Source: an uncultured Clostridia bacterium
Lineage (GTDB): Bacteria; Bacillota; Clostridia; Oscillospirales; Ruminococcaceae
Length of the DNA stretch: 58,702 bases
Assembly: GCA_947089135.1 (NCBI GenBank)
Contig: CAMUJF010000018.1
Coordinates: 1 to 58,702 of the forward strand
Direction: 5' to 3'
Shown one piece after another: positions 25,724-35,000 of this stretch (positions are counted from its first letter, which is position 1; each line of letters starts with the position of its first letter). The position numbers and the translations under genes are program-made. Below the pieces are notes generated by a model, which searched no databases, was not told the DNA's origin, and saw only the letters and a program-made list of their open reading frames with translations.

Positions 25724-25810
25724 ATTATGACGCTAAGTTACAAGCATATACAAAAAATATTTTTGCAAATTACTATGATAAATCAAATATATCAGATACG
25801 GCTCTTATGA

Positions 25811-26139
25811 TTCAGGAAGACAGGTTTTGGAAGAGAGCGTATGTATATGGCATTAATGCAGAAAAAAGAATCAGGCGAGATCAATATTGACATTCCCTGT
25901 GAAAGCACGGTATGTAAGGTTATTGAGCAGAGTGGACTAATACACAAGCCGCACAGCAAGAGTTGTTTTACAGCAGAAACAGTAAATCGGAAGAATATAC
26001 CGTACATGAACTGCAAACCAAGATCTGACAGTACTATATGAGATACTGGAATAACCGCAGGATATACTCGGCAAACGGCTGTCTGCCGCCGGCAGTTAAG
26101 CGCAGAAAGTACTATGAAGCTTTAAAAACTGCCGCTTGA
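25811..26139 (+). pseudogene. degenerate IS3-family transposase (OrfB) remnant
   Basis: One frame reads GFGRERMYMALMQKKESG, then CESTVCKVIEQSGLIHKPHSK, the HTH_21 part of IS3/IS150 OrfB. After a break, another frame gives YMRYWNNRRIYSANG, then LPPAVKRRKYYEALKTAA and a stop, matching the extreme C-terminus of the same protein family. The catalytic core with the DDE residues is missing. No intact terminal inverted repeats seen. Confidence 0.75.
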
Positions 26140-26293
26140 CTTAAGTTGCACAAAATATAACAAATACCCATTTAGCTGTGCTCCATGGATATTTGTTCCA
26201 TTTCGGAGAGCCGATTTTCCGGCTCACAAGAATTTTCAAAAAATGTGTCAAGTTATATTGACAATATCAGTGTTCTTTTTCGCGTTTTGCTTG

Positions 26294-26932
26294 TCAAATA
26301 ACATTAAACAAACTTTCAAAATCCATTTCATTTACAATAATCTCATTGATTATTTTTTCAGCACATACGGTCAGCATAAATTCAGATAGCCGCTTAGTTC
26401 TAAAACAGCAGCCAAGACTTTTATCTGTAACATCAAACGACCCCAATGATTTTGATAATCCAACACCCAGCATTTTCAAATATGCTTCTTTAGAAGTCCA
26501 TATTTTACAGAAATCTTCACTCGGTTCTTTGCTTGTTTTAATGAAATTGTATTCATTGGCTGTAAAGAACCGTTTTGCTATTTTAATATTCCCGCGGGAG
26601 ATCCGTTCAACATCAATGCCGATCGGAAAATTTCCTCCCGTAAATGCAATACAGTTATCTGAATGCGAAACCGAAAAACAGTAATCTCTATCGTTTAAAA
26701 TATACGGTTTCCCATGTTCTCCATATCCAAAAATGATTTCTGAAAAAGGAATAGTAAACCGCTGCGAAATTGCGTGCCGAATAAGCAATTCTGTACAAAG
26801 TGAAATAATTTTATCTTTCTCGGCTTTTAGGCGCGATATTTTTTCCTGCCTTTCCGACGAAACCAGCGGCAAATATTTTTCATATTCCGCAAACGGCTTC
26901 AATAAATCGGCGTATACTACTATAACATTCAT
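26294..26932 (-). CDS. Sfp-type 4'-phosphopantetheinyl transferase
   Basis: About 212 residues from the ATG at 26932; a TTG at 26938 is in frame. It carries the family motifs GIDVERIS (Mg2+-binding acidic residues) and WTSKEAYLK, plus FSVSHSD. It transfers phosphopantetheine from CoA to carrier-protein serines. It is the broad Sfp type rather than AcpS, but no NRPS or PKS is visible in the window. It overlaps or abuts the stop of the DUF1016 gene, so the two form a small operon. Confidence 0.9.
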   Translation of the reverse strand: MNVIVVYADLLKPFAEYEKYLPLVSSERQEKISRLKAEKDKIISLCTELLIRHAISQRFTIPFSEIIFGYGEHGKPYILNDRDYCFSVSHSDNCIAFTGGNFPIGIDVERISRGNIKIAKRFFTANEYNFIKTSKEPSEDFCKIWTSKEAYLKMLGVGLSKSLGSFDVTDKSLGCCFRTKRLSEFMLTVCAEKIINEIIVNEMDFESLFNVI

Positions 26933-26934
26933 AC

Positions 26935-27963
26935 TCAATAGTCCAACTTTTTAAAATCGTTTAAGTTAAGCTCCCGCTTAAATTCTTCCTCACTGGGAAT
27001 ACACGTCATATACTTTGAGACAAATACCTGCTTGTTATTTTCAGGCAGCGTATATTTTACAATAGCGTCGCTCTTGTCGGCGCACAGCACTATTCCTATC
27101 GGCGGATTATCGCCCTCGTTCATCAGTTCACGGGTATAATAATTAACGTACATCTGCATTTGTCCCAAGTCCTGATGTGTAAGGTCGCCGATTTTCAAAT
27201 CTATAAGCACAAAACATTTGAGAATATAGTTATAGAACACAAGGTCGATATAAAAATGTCTAACGTCAAAGCTTATTTTCTTCTGCCGTGCTTCAAAGCA
27301 AAATCCCCTGCCTAATTCAAGCAGAAATTTTTGCAGATGTTCTATCAGAGTCTGCTCTAAATCCTTTTCATAAAAATGCGGATTGGCTGGCAAGTCCAAA
27401 AATTCAAGAACATAAGGGTCGCGTATAATTTTTTCGTATTCGGACTTCGGCTCTGTTTTCTGAATCTCTTCCGCAACAGGCTCTTTATCCTTGCTTGCAA
27501 GCAGTCTGTCATAAAACATTGTGTTTATCTGCCGTTCAAGCTGACGAACGCTCCAACCCAATTTAGCGCATTCTTCAGTGTACCAGCTTCTGCGCCTTTC
27601 ATCATTGATACGCATTAAAATTCGATAATGCGACCAACTCAATTCGGTACACAGCGTGTGCCGTTTTGGATAAGCCATATAAAACTGTCTCATATTTCGC
27701 AAATTACGTACTGTATACCCTTTTCCAAACTCCTCCGTCAGCTTGTCGGAAAGAAATTGCAGCAAACCTTTTCCATATTCCGCTCTGTCATTCTCACCGC
27801 AAGCAAGGTATATCTGCTCGCCTATTTCCCAATATGCTTGTACCATAGCTGAATTAACGGCGGTGTATATCCTGCTTTGGGCGGATATAACGCTGTTCCT
27901 TATAATCGTATACGTTTGCTCAGTATCGGCGGTATTAAATGTTTTTTCAATTTCATTAAACAT
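26935..27963 (-). CDS. YhcG/DUF1016 family PDDEXK nuclease
   Basis: About 342 residues from the ATG at 27963, preceded by AAAGGAA; an ATG at 28008 is in frame without a site. The N-terminal DUF1016 domain (ARSSVISAQSRIYTAVNSAMVQAYWEIG-like) has helix-turn-helix character. The C-terminal PDDEXK-like nuclease domain has conserved FYIDLVFYN and FVLIDLKIG. The family is widespread in accessory regions, often beside restriction systems; here it stands beside a PPTase instead. Mechanism unknown. Confidence 0.88.
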   Translation of the reverse strand: MFNEIEKTFNTADTEQTYTIIRNSVISAQSRIYTAVNSAMVQAYWEIGEQIYLACGENDRAEYGKGLLQFLSDKLTEEFGKGYTVRNLRNMRQFYMAYPKRHTLCTELSWSHYRILMRINDERRRSWYTEECAKLGWSVRQLERQINTMFYDRLLASKDKEPVAEEIQKTEPKSEYEKIIRDPYVLEFLDLPANPHFYEKDLEQTLIEHLQKFLLELGRGFCFEARQKKISFDVRHFYIDLVFYNYILKCFVLIDLKIGDLTHQDLGQMQMYVNYYTRELMNEGDNPPIGIVLCADKSDAIVKYTLPENNKQVFVSKYMTCIPSEEEFKRELNLNDFKKLDY

Positions 27964-28436
27964 AGGCAGTTCCTTTCGGTGAAAATGTTTCTGTATATAT
28001 AATAGCATAAATTCACAAAAAGAGCAAGCTGTGTACGGGAAACTGTACTCGTAAGTGTCGGAAATTTAACGATAACCGGACTACTCATAAATAATCTGCG
28101 AATATTCCGACAGAGTATGCCTTGCATTTGGCATTCAGCCGATAGCTGCGAAAAAAGGACAGGTAAAAATGAGGGTAAAGACTGACCCTTGGTTCGTGAA
28201 CAGAATAAAATGAAACCGTATGTTTAATTCTAAAAACTTAAGATATTCCGTCATATGTCGGTAAAATTTGTGTATATTTTTACCGAAGGAAAAGATAGTC
28301 TGAACTTATACCATGTATAGAGATGAATACAAATGGTGTGGCGCTAATTGGTAAGGCAGATGAATGGGTTTATCGCTTTAGTTTCAGGGAAGCGGCTTTT
28401 AGAAAAAATGAAATGATAAAACTGCACCGTTTTCCG

Positions 28437-28517
28437 CAAATCTCATGTGGTGCTTGGGATGCAGCTCTGCGATGTCCTATCCTCCGCATGAACAAAGCAG
28501 TTATTATGTCCATATTG
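28437..28517 (+). repeat. degenerate repeat, copy 1
   Basis: Starts AAATCTCATGTGG and ends CAAAGCAGTTATTATGTCCA. It matches the segment at 28958-29055 in the same order and orientation at both ends and at an internal GAT.TCCT..TCCG..GA block. No protein-coding role seen. Confidence 0.55.
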
Positions 28518-28637
28518 ATTGCTATTATTCATAAATTCATTTTCAAGTGTACTGTTTTATTATAAAACAACGTAAACAAGCAATTTGAACAGCATATCTA
28601 ATTTTATTAAAACGCTATTTAAACGTCCAAAACAACA

Positions 28638-28693
28638 AAAAGGCATTTCCAGTTGATTTACTAAAAATCACCCGAAAATGCCTTTGCTTTTTT
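28638..28693 (-). terminator. hairpin, possible terminator in a gene-free stretch
   Basis: AAAGGCATTT..GATT pairs with AATC..AAATGCCTTT around a short loop and is followed by GCTTTTTTG on the plus strand. The flanking 28028-29130 carries no supported gene; it holds this hairpin, the two degenerate repeats and A/T-rich DNA. Confidence 0.45.
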
Positions 28694-28957
28694 GACACCA
28701 TATTTTTCCACCGTCTCAACTTTTACAAAATTTTGCACTCCTGAAACGGCTATTTTACGCGATTTTAATAGGCTTTTTATAAATTTCACGGTTTTTCTGT
28801 AATTTTGCACTTTTCACATTTTGCGCGTCAAGCTACAACCGTATTATCTCACAGTACGCGTTAGGGCGCTCCTCAGCGTTGCCTCTTTTTAACTGCTTTT
28901 TTAGTTTTGACATTTTTATCTGAAAAATGCATTTACACAGTTTAAAATTCAAACCCA

Positions 28958-29055
28958 TAAATCTCATACGGCGCTCGGATCCGCTTCCCCAGAGCTCAAC
29001 TTTGCTGAGGTTTTGCCGATATCCTCCGTAAGAGCAAAGCAATTACTATTATGTC
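28958..29055 (+). repeat. degenerate repeat, copy 2
   Basis: AAATCTCATACGG...GGAT...GATATCCTCCGTAAGAGCAAAGCAATTAC..TTATGTCCA shares order and orientation with the copy at 28437-28517; this copy has about 18 extra bases in the middle. Confidence 0.55.
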
Positions 29056-29133
29056 CAAAATCCTATGCTTTATTCTTTTATATCCATAGTTACATTTTGT
29101 CTGTGCACTGATGAGGGTGCGGCACCGTAAATA

Positions 29134-29937
29134 TTAAAGAACAGCGTTGATAAAGAGAATTGTTTTTTTCAGGTTACAGTTTCCGAAAGTAATGCTACCG
29201 TCGGCAAGGGCATCATAAATGTTCTTTTTACCGTTCAGCACATTCATAAATTCGGCGGCGTCGGCTTCGATATAAACGTCGTAATCGTTGTACTTATAAG
29301 GCTCGACTGTAACCTTTCCGTCTGAAACAACGATGTAGAAAACACCTGCGGCTGAGTCGGAGCCTTTAAGCTCAACGTTTACAGCTATAGGGTACTTAAT
29401 CCTTGAGATATCCGCTTCCGCCGCTTTTTTTCTTGCAGCTTCAACAACTGCGGCATATGTCAGAGATTTTTTTCTGCCTCTTTTTGCGGGAGTTTTTTCC
29501 TCTGCCTTTTTGGAGGTGCGCTTACTTGTTGTTTTAGTCTGGGCTTTGGTTTCGGATTTTGCTGCGGCAGGTTTTCTTCCGCGCTTTTTGCCGGTCTTGG
29601 GAGCGTCGTCTTTTTTAGCGTCGGCAGCTTTTTCTTTTGTCGGCGAAGCGGAAACCGCTGTATCTGCAGCTGCGGCCGGCTTGTCTGCTTTTACGGTTTT
29701 GGTTTTTCCGTATTTTGATGCTGCGGCTTTTTCGGCTTTAGCATCGTTTTTTTCAGTTTTTGCTGCAGGTTTTCTTCCGCGTTTTTTTTCGGTCTTTACC
29801 GGTGTTTCGCTTTTGACTGCGGGAATATTTTCAACTTTAGCTGCCGGCTCGGCTGCGGCTGTTTCAGCCTTGAGATCAGGTTGTTTTTCAACAGCGCCGA
29901 TTTTTTCGTCCTGAACGTTTTTCTTGTTATTAGCCAT
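29134..29937 (-). CDS. AT-hook-rich, Ala/Lys-rich protein with C-terminal SCP2-like domain
   Basis: 267 residues in two parts. Residues 1-158 are low-complexity Ala/Lys/Glu/Thr with three KRGRK AT-hook-like motifs (about 52, 118 and 152), like histone H1-type bacterial DNA-binding tails. Residues about 180-262 form a compact domain resembling sterol-carrier SCP2 (ELKGSDSAAGVFYIVVSDGKV, then FMNVLNGKKNIYDALADGSITFGN). Strong ribosome binding site GGAGGAC. No signal peptide, so probably cytoplasmic and nucleoid-associated. I know no characterised protein with this pairing; function not assigned. Confidence 0.8.
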   Translation of the reverse strand: MANNKKNVQDEKIGAVEKQPDLKAETAAAEPAAKVENIPAVKSETPVKTEKKRGRKPAAKTEKNDAKAEKAAASKYGKTKTVKADKPAAAADTAVSASPTKEKAADAKKDDAPKTGKKRGRKPAAAKSETKAQTKTTSKRTSKKAEEKTPAKRGRKKSLTYAAVVEAARKKAAEADISRIKYPIAVNVELKGSDSAAGVFYIVVSDGKVTVEPYKYNDYDVYIEADAAEFMNVLNGKKNIYDALADGSITFGNCNLKKTILFINAVL

Positions 29938-30298
29938 AATATTGTCCTCCTTTTATAAAGTTTATAAACTTAAAAGCAGCAAATAAACTATACTTTAAAA
30001 ATATTATAACCAATTTAAAATCAAATGTCAATAAATAATTACAATTTTTTTCTGATATTTTACCGATTTATTTTATTTTAAAGGTATTATTTATTTTACA
30101 GCAATATATAAACAACATATTTGCAGCAGCACGGCATCACCGTCCGCAGAATAAATATAATGTTCTGAAAATGTGGGATGGAACCCCCGATTTCTTCAAG
30201 CTTTGTCAGAAGATATTTTTGTTCGTCAGACTCAAAACATAAGCTTTGGATTCCAACGTATTGTTTTTGAGAGGATAGCATAAATTACAAATATACTG

Positions 30299-30327
30299 TT
30301 GATTTTATTTTATATATATGGTATACT
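30299..30327 (+). promoter_or_regulatory. promoter of the ECF S-component operon
   Basis: TTGATT (30299-30304), 17-base spacer, TATACT (30322-30327). It leaves a leader of about 215 bases before the gene at 30551. I recognise no TPP, FMN, cobalamin or other named riboswitch core in this leader. The rest of 29950-30550 is A/T-rich without a supported gene. Confidence 0.55.
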
Positions 30328-30550
30328 TAAAACAATAAAATATAAAAAGTTATTTTTTAAATATCTGCAAATAAATTATGTTTGTTTGTAAAAATATTAT
30401 GGAACTTATGGGACAGGAAAGTTTCTTACGCTTGTTGCAGAAAATGAAAGCATATAAAGCATATCATATTTGGAACAGAGAATAAGCTTTCCGAAATTTT
30501 ATGAACGCTTTACGCATTAGCTTCTGATAGACAAAGGAGGACAACACTTA

Positions 30551-31129
30551 ATGGACACAAAAAGAAAAGATAATCTTATGAAACTTATTCTTGCGGCAAT
30601 GTTTCTGGCGATAGGTTTGCTGCTGCCTTTTCTTACAGGACAGATCAGGCAGATCGGAAATATGCTTCTTCCCATGCATATTCCCGTGATATTATGCGGA
30701 CTTATCTGCGGGTGGCAGTACGGTCTCGGAGTAGGATTTGTTCTTCCTTTGCTTCGCTGTGCAATGTTCGGAATGCCGACGCTTTTTCCGACCGCTGTTT
30801 CCATGTCGTTCGAGCTTGCGGCTTACGGATTTACAGTCGGATTTTTGTATTTCCGCTCGCGCTGGAAATGCGTAATTGCACTGTACAGATGCATGATCAT
30901 TGCTATGCTGACAGGGCGGGTCGTTTGGGGAGCTGTGCAGGTACTGCTGCTCGGTCTTGACGGAAACGGCTTTACGCTTGAAATGTTTATTGCGGGAGCT
31001 TTTCTTAACGCTGTTCCGGGAATAATTTTGCAGCTTATTCTGATACCCGCGGTCATGGTAGCTTTGAACCGAACAGGACTTGTCCGCTTTTCGGACAACC
31101 GTATTTCTGCAGAAAGCGCGGAGAACTGA
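30551..31129 (+). CDS. ECF transporter substrate-binding (S) component
   Basis: 192 residues with about six membrane helices. It has the S-component signature near the N-terminus (MKLILAAMFLAIGLLLPFL) and LPMHIPVILCGLICGWQYG. It would use a shared energising module (EcfA, A', T) encoded elsewhere, since none is in the window. The vitamin or precursor is unknown. The kinase gene starts two bases after its stop, suggesting that the imported compound is phosphorylated. Ribosome binding site AAAGGAGG. Confidence 0.88.
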   Translation: MDTKRKDNLMKLILAAMFLAIGLLLPFLTGQIRQIGNMLLPMHIPVILCGLICGWQYGLGVGFVLPLLRCAMFGMPTLFPTAVSMSFELAAYGFTVGFLYFRSRWKCVIALYRCMIIAMLTGRVVWGAVQVLLLGLDGNGFTLEMFIAGAFLNAVPGIILQLILIPAVMVALNRTGLVRFSDNRISAESAEN

Positions 31130-31131
31130 TC

Positions 31132-31701
31132 ATGGCTGATATGAAAAATATTGTCTCAGCGGTCATGCAGGAGATCGTAAATCGAAATAAGCCTCTGCTT
31201 ATAGCTGTTGACGGAAGATGCGCTTCGGGTAAGACAACTCTTGCAGCAATGCTGAAAAAAGAGACGGGCTGTTCGGTTATACACGCCGATCACTTTTTTC
31301 TTCGTCCCGAGCAGAGGACGGTGGAGCGCCTGAACGAAGCCGGCGGGAACATTGATCATGAACGAATCAAGGCGGAGGTAATGCTGCCGCTTTTGCAGAG
31401 AAAGGCTTTTTCATACAGAAAATTTGACTGCGGAAAAATGGAACTTTCCGAGGAGATCGGGGTAGAGCCGAATAAGATCGCTATGGTCGAAGGGTCGTAC
31501 ATCTGTCACCCTGAGCTTTGGGATTTTTATGACCTGCGGATATTCCTTACCGTCGAACCCGAGGAGCAGTTCCGCAGAATACTGGACCGAGGCGGACGCG
31601 AAGCGGCGGAACAGTTCCGCTGCCGATGGATACCATTGGAGGAGAAATATTTTTCCAGATTTAAAATAATGGAGCGGTGCGATCTTGTATTTAGGACGTA
31701 A
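31132..31701 (+). CDS. uridine kinase-like P-loop kinase
   Basis: 189 residues. It has Walker A DGRCASGKTT near residue 28, HADHFFL after strand two, and an Arg-rich lid region (FRRILDRGGREAAEQFR). It resembles the uridine/pantothenate/nicotinamide-riboside kinase superfamily. Linked by two bases to the ECF S component, it probably traps the transported vitamin-like substrate. Exact substrate unknown. The 330 bases after it hold no gene, only the next promoter. Confidence 0.82.
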   Translation: MADMKNIVSAVMQEIVNRNKPLLIAVDGRCASGKTTLAAMLKKETGCSVIHADHFFLRPEQRTVERLNEAGGNIDHERIKAEVMLPLLQRKAFSYRKFDCGKMELSEEIGVEPNKIAMVEGSYICHPELWDFYDLRIFLTVEPEEQFRRILDRGGREAAEQFRCRWIPLEEKYFSRFKIMERCDLVFRT

Positions 31702-31933
31702 AATAATATTGCGGCCTTTAGCTGATTAGAATTTCCTGACAGTTTTTTCGGAGCATACGCTGAAAATGTATAAATTATTACACTTAATAATATAGGTCTG
31801 TTTTGCTTTGGCGAAGGTTCATACCGGCTGTTAAAACACTTATTTTGAAGTTTGATTTCAGCAGTATTATCCGAAAACAAATTTTGCGGCAGACATATAG
31901 GGTAATATTGCACAAAAAATGAGTGCCGCAGCA

Positions 31934-31962
31934 TTGACATATGTGTATTTTTATGGTATAAT
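31934..31962 (+). promoter_or_regulatory. consensus promoter of the hybrid sensor kinase
   Basis: TTGACA (31934-31939), 17-base spacer, TATAAT (31957-31962); fully consensus. Confidence 0.85.
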
Positions 31963-32031
31963 AGTATAAATGTTTTGTTTATTTAAATCGACGAATAAAG
32001 ACGTAAATTCCGTTTTGTGGAGGAAATAATT

Positions 32032-35000
32032 ATGTATCATTGTCATGTTCATTTTTATTTGTTCGGTGAAGAAAACCGTCTATTTGAATTGATTAAAGGA
32101 ACGCCTCCGTTTGAAAATTTTACTCATGAGTTCTGTGAGAGCGGCGGTTGGGAAAAGCGGTTTGCCGAAAAGGCTGACGTTATATTTGCGTACTTGGGAA
32201 ATAATGACGCGGGGGAATTGCCGCTTCTCACGTCCAACATAGTTTCAGAAATGAAAAGCGGTGCGGAACTTATTCTTATTGCAGATAAGGGGCAGGTATC
32301 CGCGCTTTACGGAGTTATGGAAAACGTTAAGGACATATGGACGCTCCCGATGTCCGACGAGGAACTGAGGTTCCGTTTTTTAAGGTGGCAGCAGAGCTGC
32401 AAGGCGGACAAGGACGCTAAGCAGACGTCTCATTTCTTTGAATCCACCATAAACAGCATACCCAATCTTATTTGGTATAAGGACAAAAACGGCATACACG
32501 AAAAGGTGAACGACAGCTTCTGCAAAACGGTAAATAAAACAAAGGCTCAGGTTGAGGGCAGAGGGCATGCTTATATCTGGGACGTTGAACAGGACGACCC
32601 TGCTTGTATCGAATCCGAGCGCGAGGTAATGGATACGCGGAAAACCTGCGTGTCAGAGGAGACTGTTCAGACCGGAGACGGTACAAAACTTCTTACTACA
32701 TATAAGTCGCCGCTTTACGATTTTGACGGAAGCGTAATGGGTACTGTGGGAGTTGCAATAGATATTACGAGAGAACGTGCCTTTGAACAGGAAATAATGC
32801 GTAAGAACCGTTCCCTTGAAAAAATATTTACTACGATCGACTGCGGAGTTTTATGCCATTCGCTGGACGGTTCGCATATACTTAGTATAAACAGCGCCGC
32901 CCTCAAAATACTCGGATATGAATCTGCCGAAGGTCTTGAAAACGACGGCTTTGATATGGTTGCGAGTTCGGTTATGGACGAGGACAGGGATATGCTTACC
33001 GAGCGTATCAAGACGTTAATTGATCCCGGCGACAGCATAAGCGTGGAGTACCGCATAAAACACAGGGACGGAAAAGTGCTTCACATCATGGGTAATATAA
33101 AGCTTTTGGAAGAAAACGGCGAGATGTTTTATCAGCGTTTTCTTCTGGACTGTACTGCCCAGAAAATTCAGGAAAGAGAAAACGAAAAGCGTCAGACAGA
33201 ACTTATCCATGCGCTAAGTATCGACTATAATCTTGTGTGCTTCTACGATCTGGAGACAGGCTCGGGAAATGCTCTCAGAATTACCGACTGCGATAAAAAC
33301 GTGCTTGAATCTATTTTCGGAGGCAAGGATAAACTTATACTGGAACGCGACATGGCGGAATACATAAATACCTGCGTGATTAAAGACGACAGAGAAATGA
33401 TGTTGGAGGCATGCACAAAGGATTGGCTGAAAAAAGAGCTTACCGAAAAGAAAAACTTACATGTTAACTACAGGACGGCTTGCGGAAGTGCCGATAATAT
33501 AAAATATTTCCAGATGAAAGCAGTTCGGGTGGGAACATTGGAAATAGTTCGCGGAGTCGTTATCGGATTCCGATGCGTAGACGAAGAGATACGCAGCGAA
33601 GTTGAAAAGAAAAATCTGCTTGAAAGTGCGCTTATGCAGGCGAACAGGGCAAATAAGGCAAAGAGTGTGTTCCTTTCAAATATGTCTCATGATATACGGA
33701 CTCCTATGAATGCGATCGTCGGCTTTACATCGCTGGCTATGAACCATATCGACCACAGAGATCAGGTCGAGGAGTATCTTAAAAAGATCATGTCCTCGGG
33801 AAATCATCTGCTCAGCCTTATCAACGACGTGCTTGACATGAGCCGAATTGAAAGCGGAAAGATCCATATTGAAGAAAAGCCTTGCAGTCTTCCCGAAATA
33901 CTCCACGGACTTCACAATATAATTCAGGGAGATATTCACGCAAAACAGCTTGAGTTCCTTGTGGATACTGTGGACGTTATGGACGAGGAGATATTCTGCG
34001 ATAAGCTGCGCCTGAATCAGGTTCTGCTGAATCTCCTGAGCAACGCGGTCAAGTATACGGGTTCCGGCGGAACGATAACCATGAGGATCGCTGAGATACC
34101 CGGCGCGCCGAGCGGATATGCAAATTATGAGTTCCTTATAAAGGATACCGGAATAGGCATGAGCGATGATTTTGTATCGCATATTTTCGAGCCGTTTGAA
34201 AGAGAACGCAATTCCACTATAAGCGGTATTCAGGGAACGGGTCTCGGAATGGCTATTACTAAAAATATCGTCGATCTGATGAACGGCAGCATTGAAGTAA
34301 AGAGCAAGCAGAATGTGGGTACTGAATGTACCGTGTCGTTTACGTTCAAGCTTAATGCTGAAGCGAAAAAGCCTGCGGTTCTTCCCGAATTCAAGAATTT
34401 GCGCGCTCTTGTCGTGGACGACGATTTCAATACCTGCGACAGCGTTTCCTATATGCTTCAGCAGATAGGCATGAGAGCGGAGTGGACTTTGTCGGGAAAA
34501 GAAGCTGTGCTTCGCACCCGTCAGGCTCTTATGCGCAATGATAATTACAAGGTTTATATTGTAGACTGGATGCTTCCGGATGTAAACGGAATAGAGGTAG
34601 TAAGAAGAATACGCAAGGAGACAGGAGACAATGCTCCTGTTATCGTGCTGACTGCATACGACTGGTCCGATATTGAGGACGAAGCGAGAGAAGCGGGCGT
34701 TACAGCATTTTGCAGCAAGCCCTTGTTTATGTCCGATTTGAGGAGCTGTCTCAGTTCTATTGTTAACCGGAACAGCAAGACGGTTGTTAACAAGAAGCAG
34801 GAAACTAACCACCATAATGAACGGATTTTGCTTGCCGAGGATAACGTGCTTAACCAGGAAATCGCCGTAGAGATACTAAGCGAGGAGGGATTCAGCGTTG
34901 ATGTGGCGGATAACGGTCAGATCGCGGTGGATATGCTGAAGAACTCGGAACCGGGATATTATCAGCTTGTGCTTATGGACGTGCAGATGCCTGTAATGGA

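Noticed and set aside
28323..28565. 80-codon frame on the plus strand
   Set aside because: No ribosome binding site; it runs through the degenerate repeat copy 1 and has no recognisable protein features.
29510..29914. 134-codon Ala/Phe/Ser-rich frame on the plus strand
   Set aside because: Mirror of the low-complexity Ala/Lys-rich tail of the AT-hook protein.
30096..30281. 61-codon frame on the minus strand
   Set aside because: No ribosome binding site and no conserved look; sits in A/T-rich intergenic DNA.
30335..30550. TPP or FMN riboswitch before the ECF S component
   Set aside because: None of the conserved core boxes of these classes is present in the leader.
33676..34815. Open frame of 379 codons on the minus strand
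   Set aside because: Antisense to the hybrid sensor kinase, which has clear domains.
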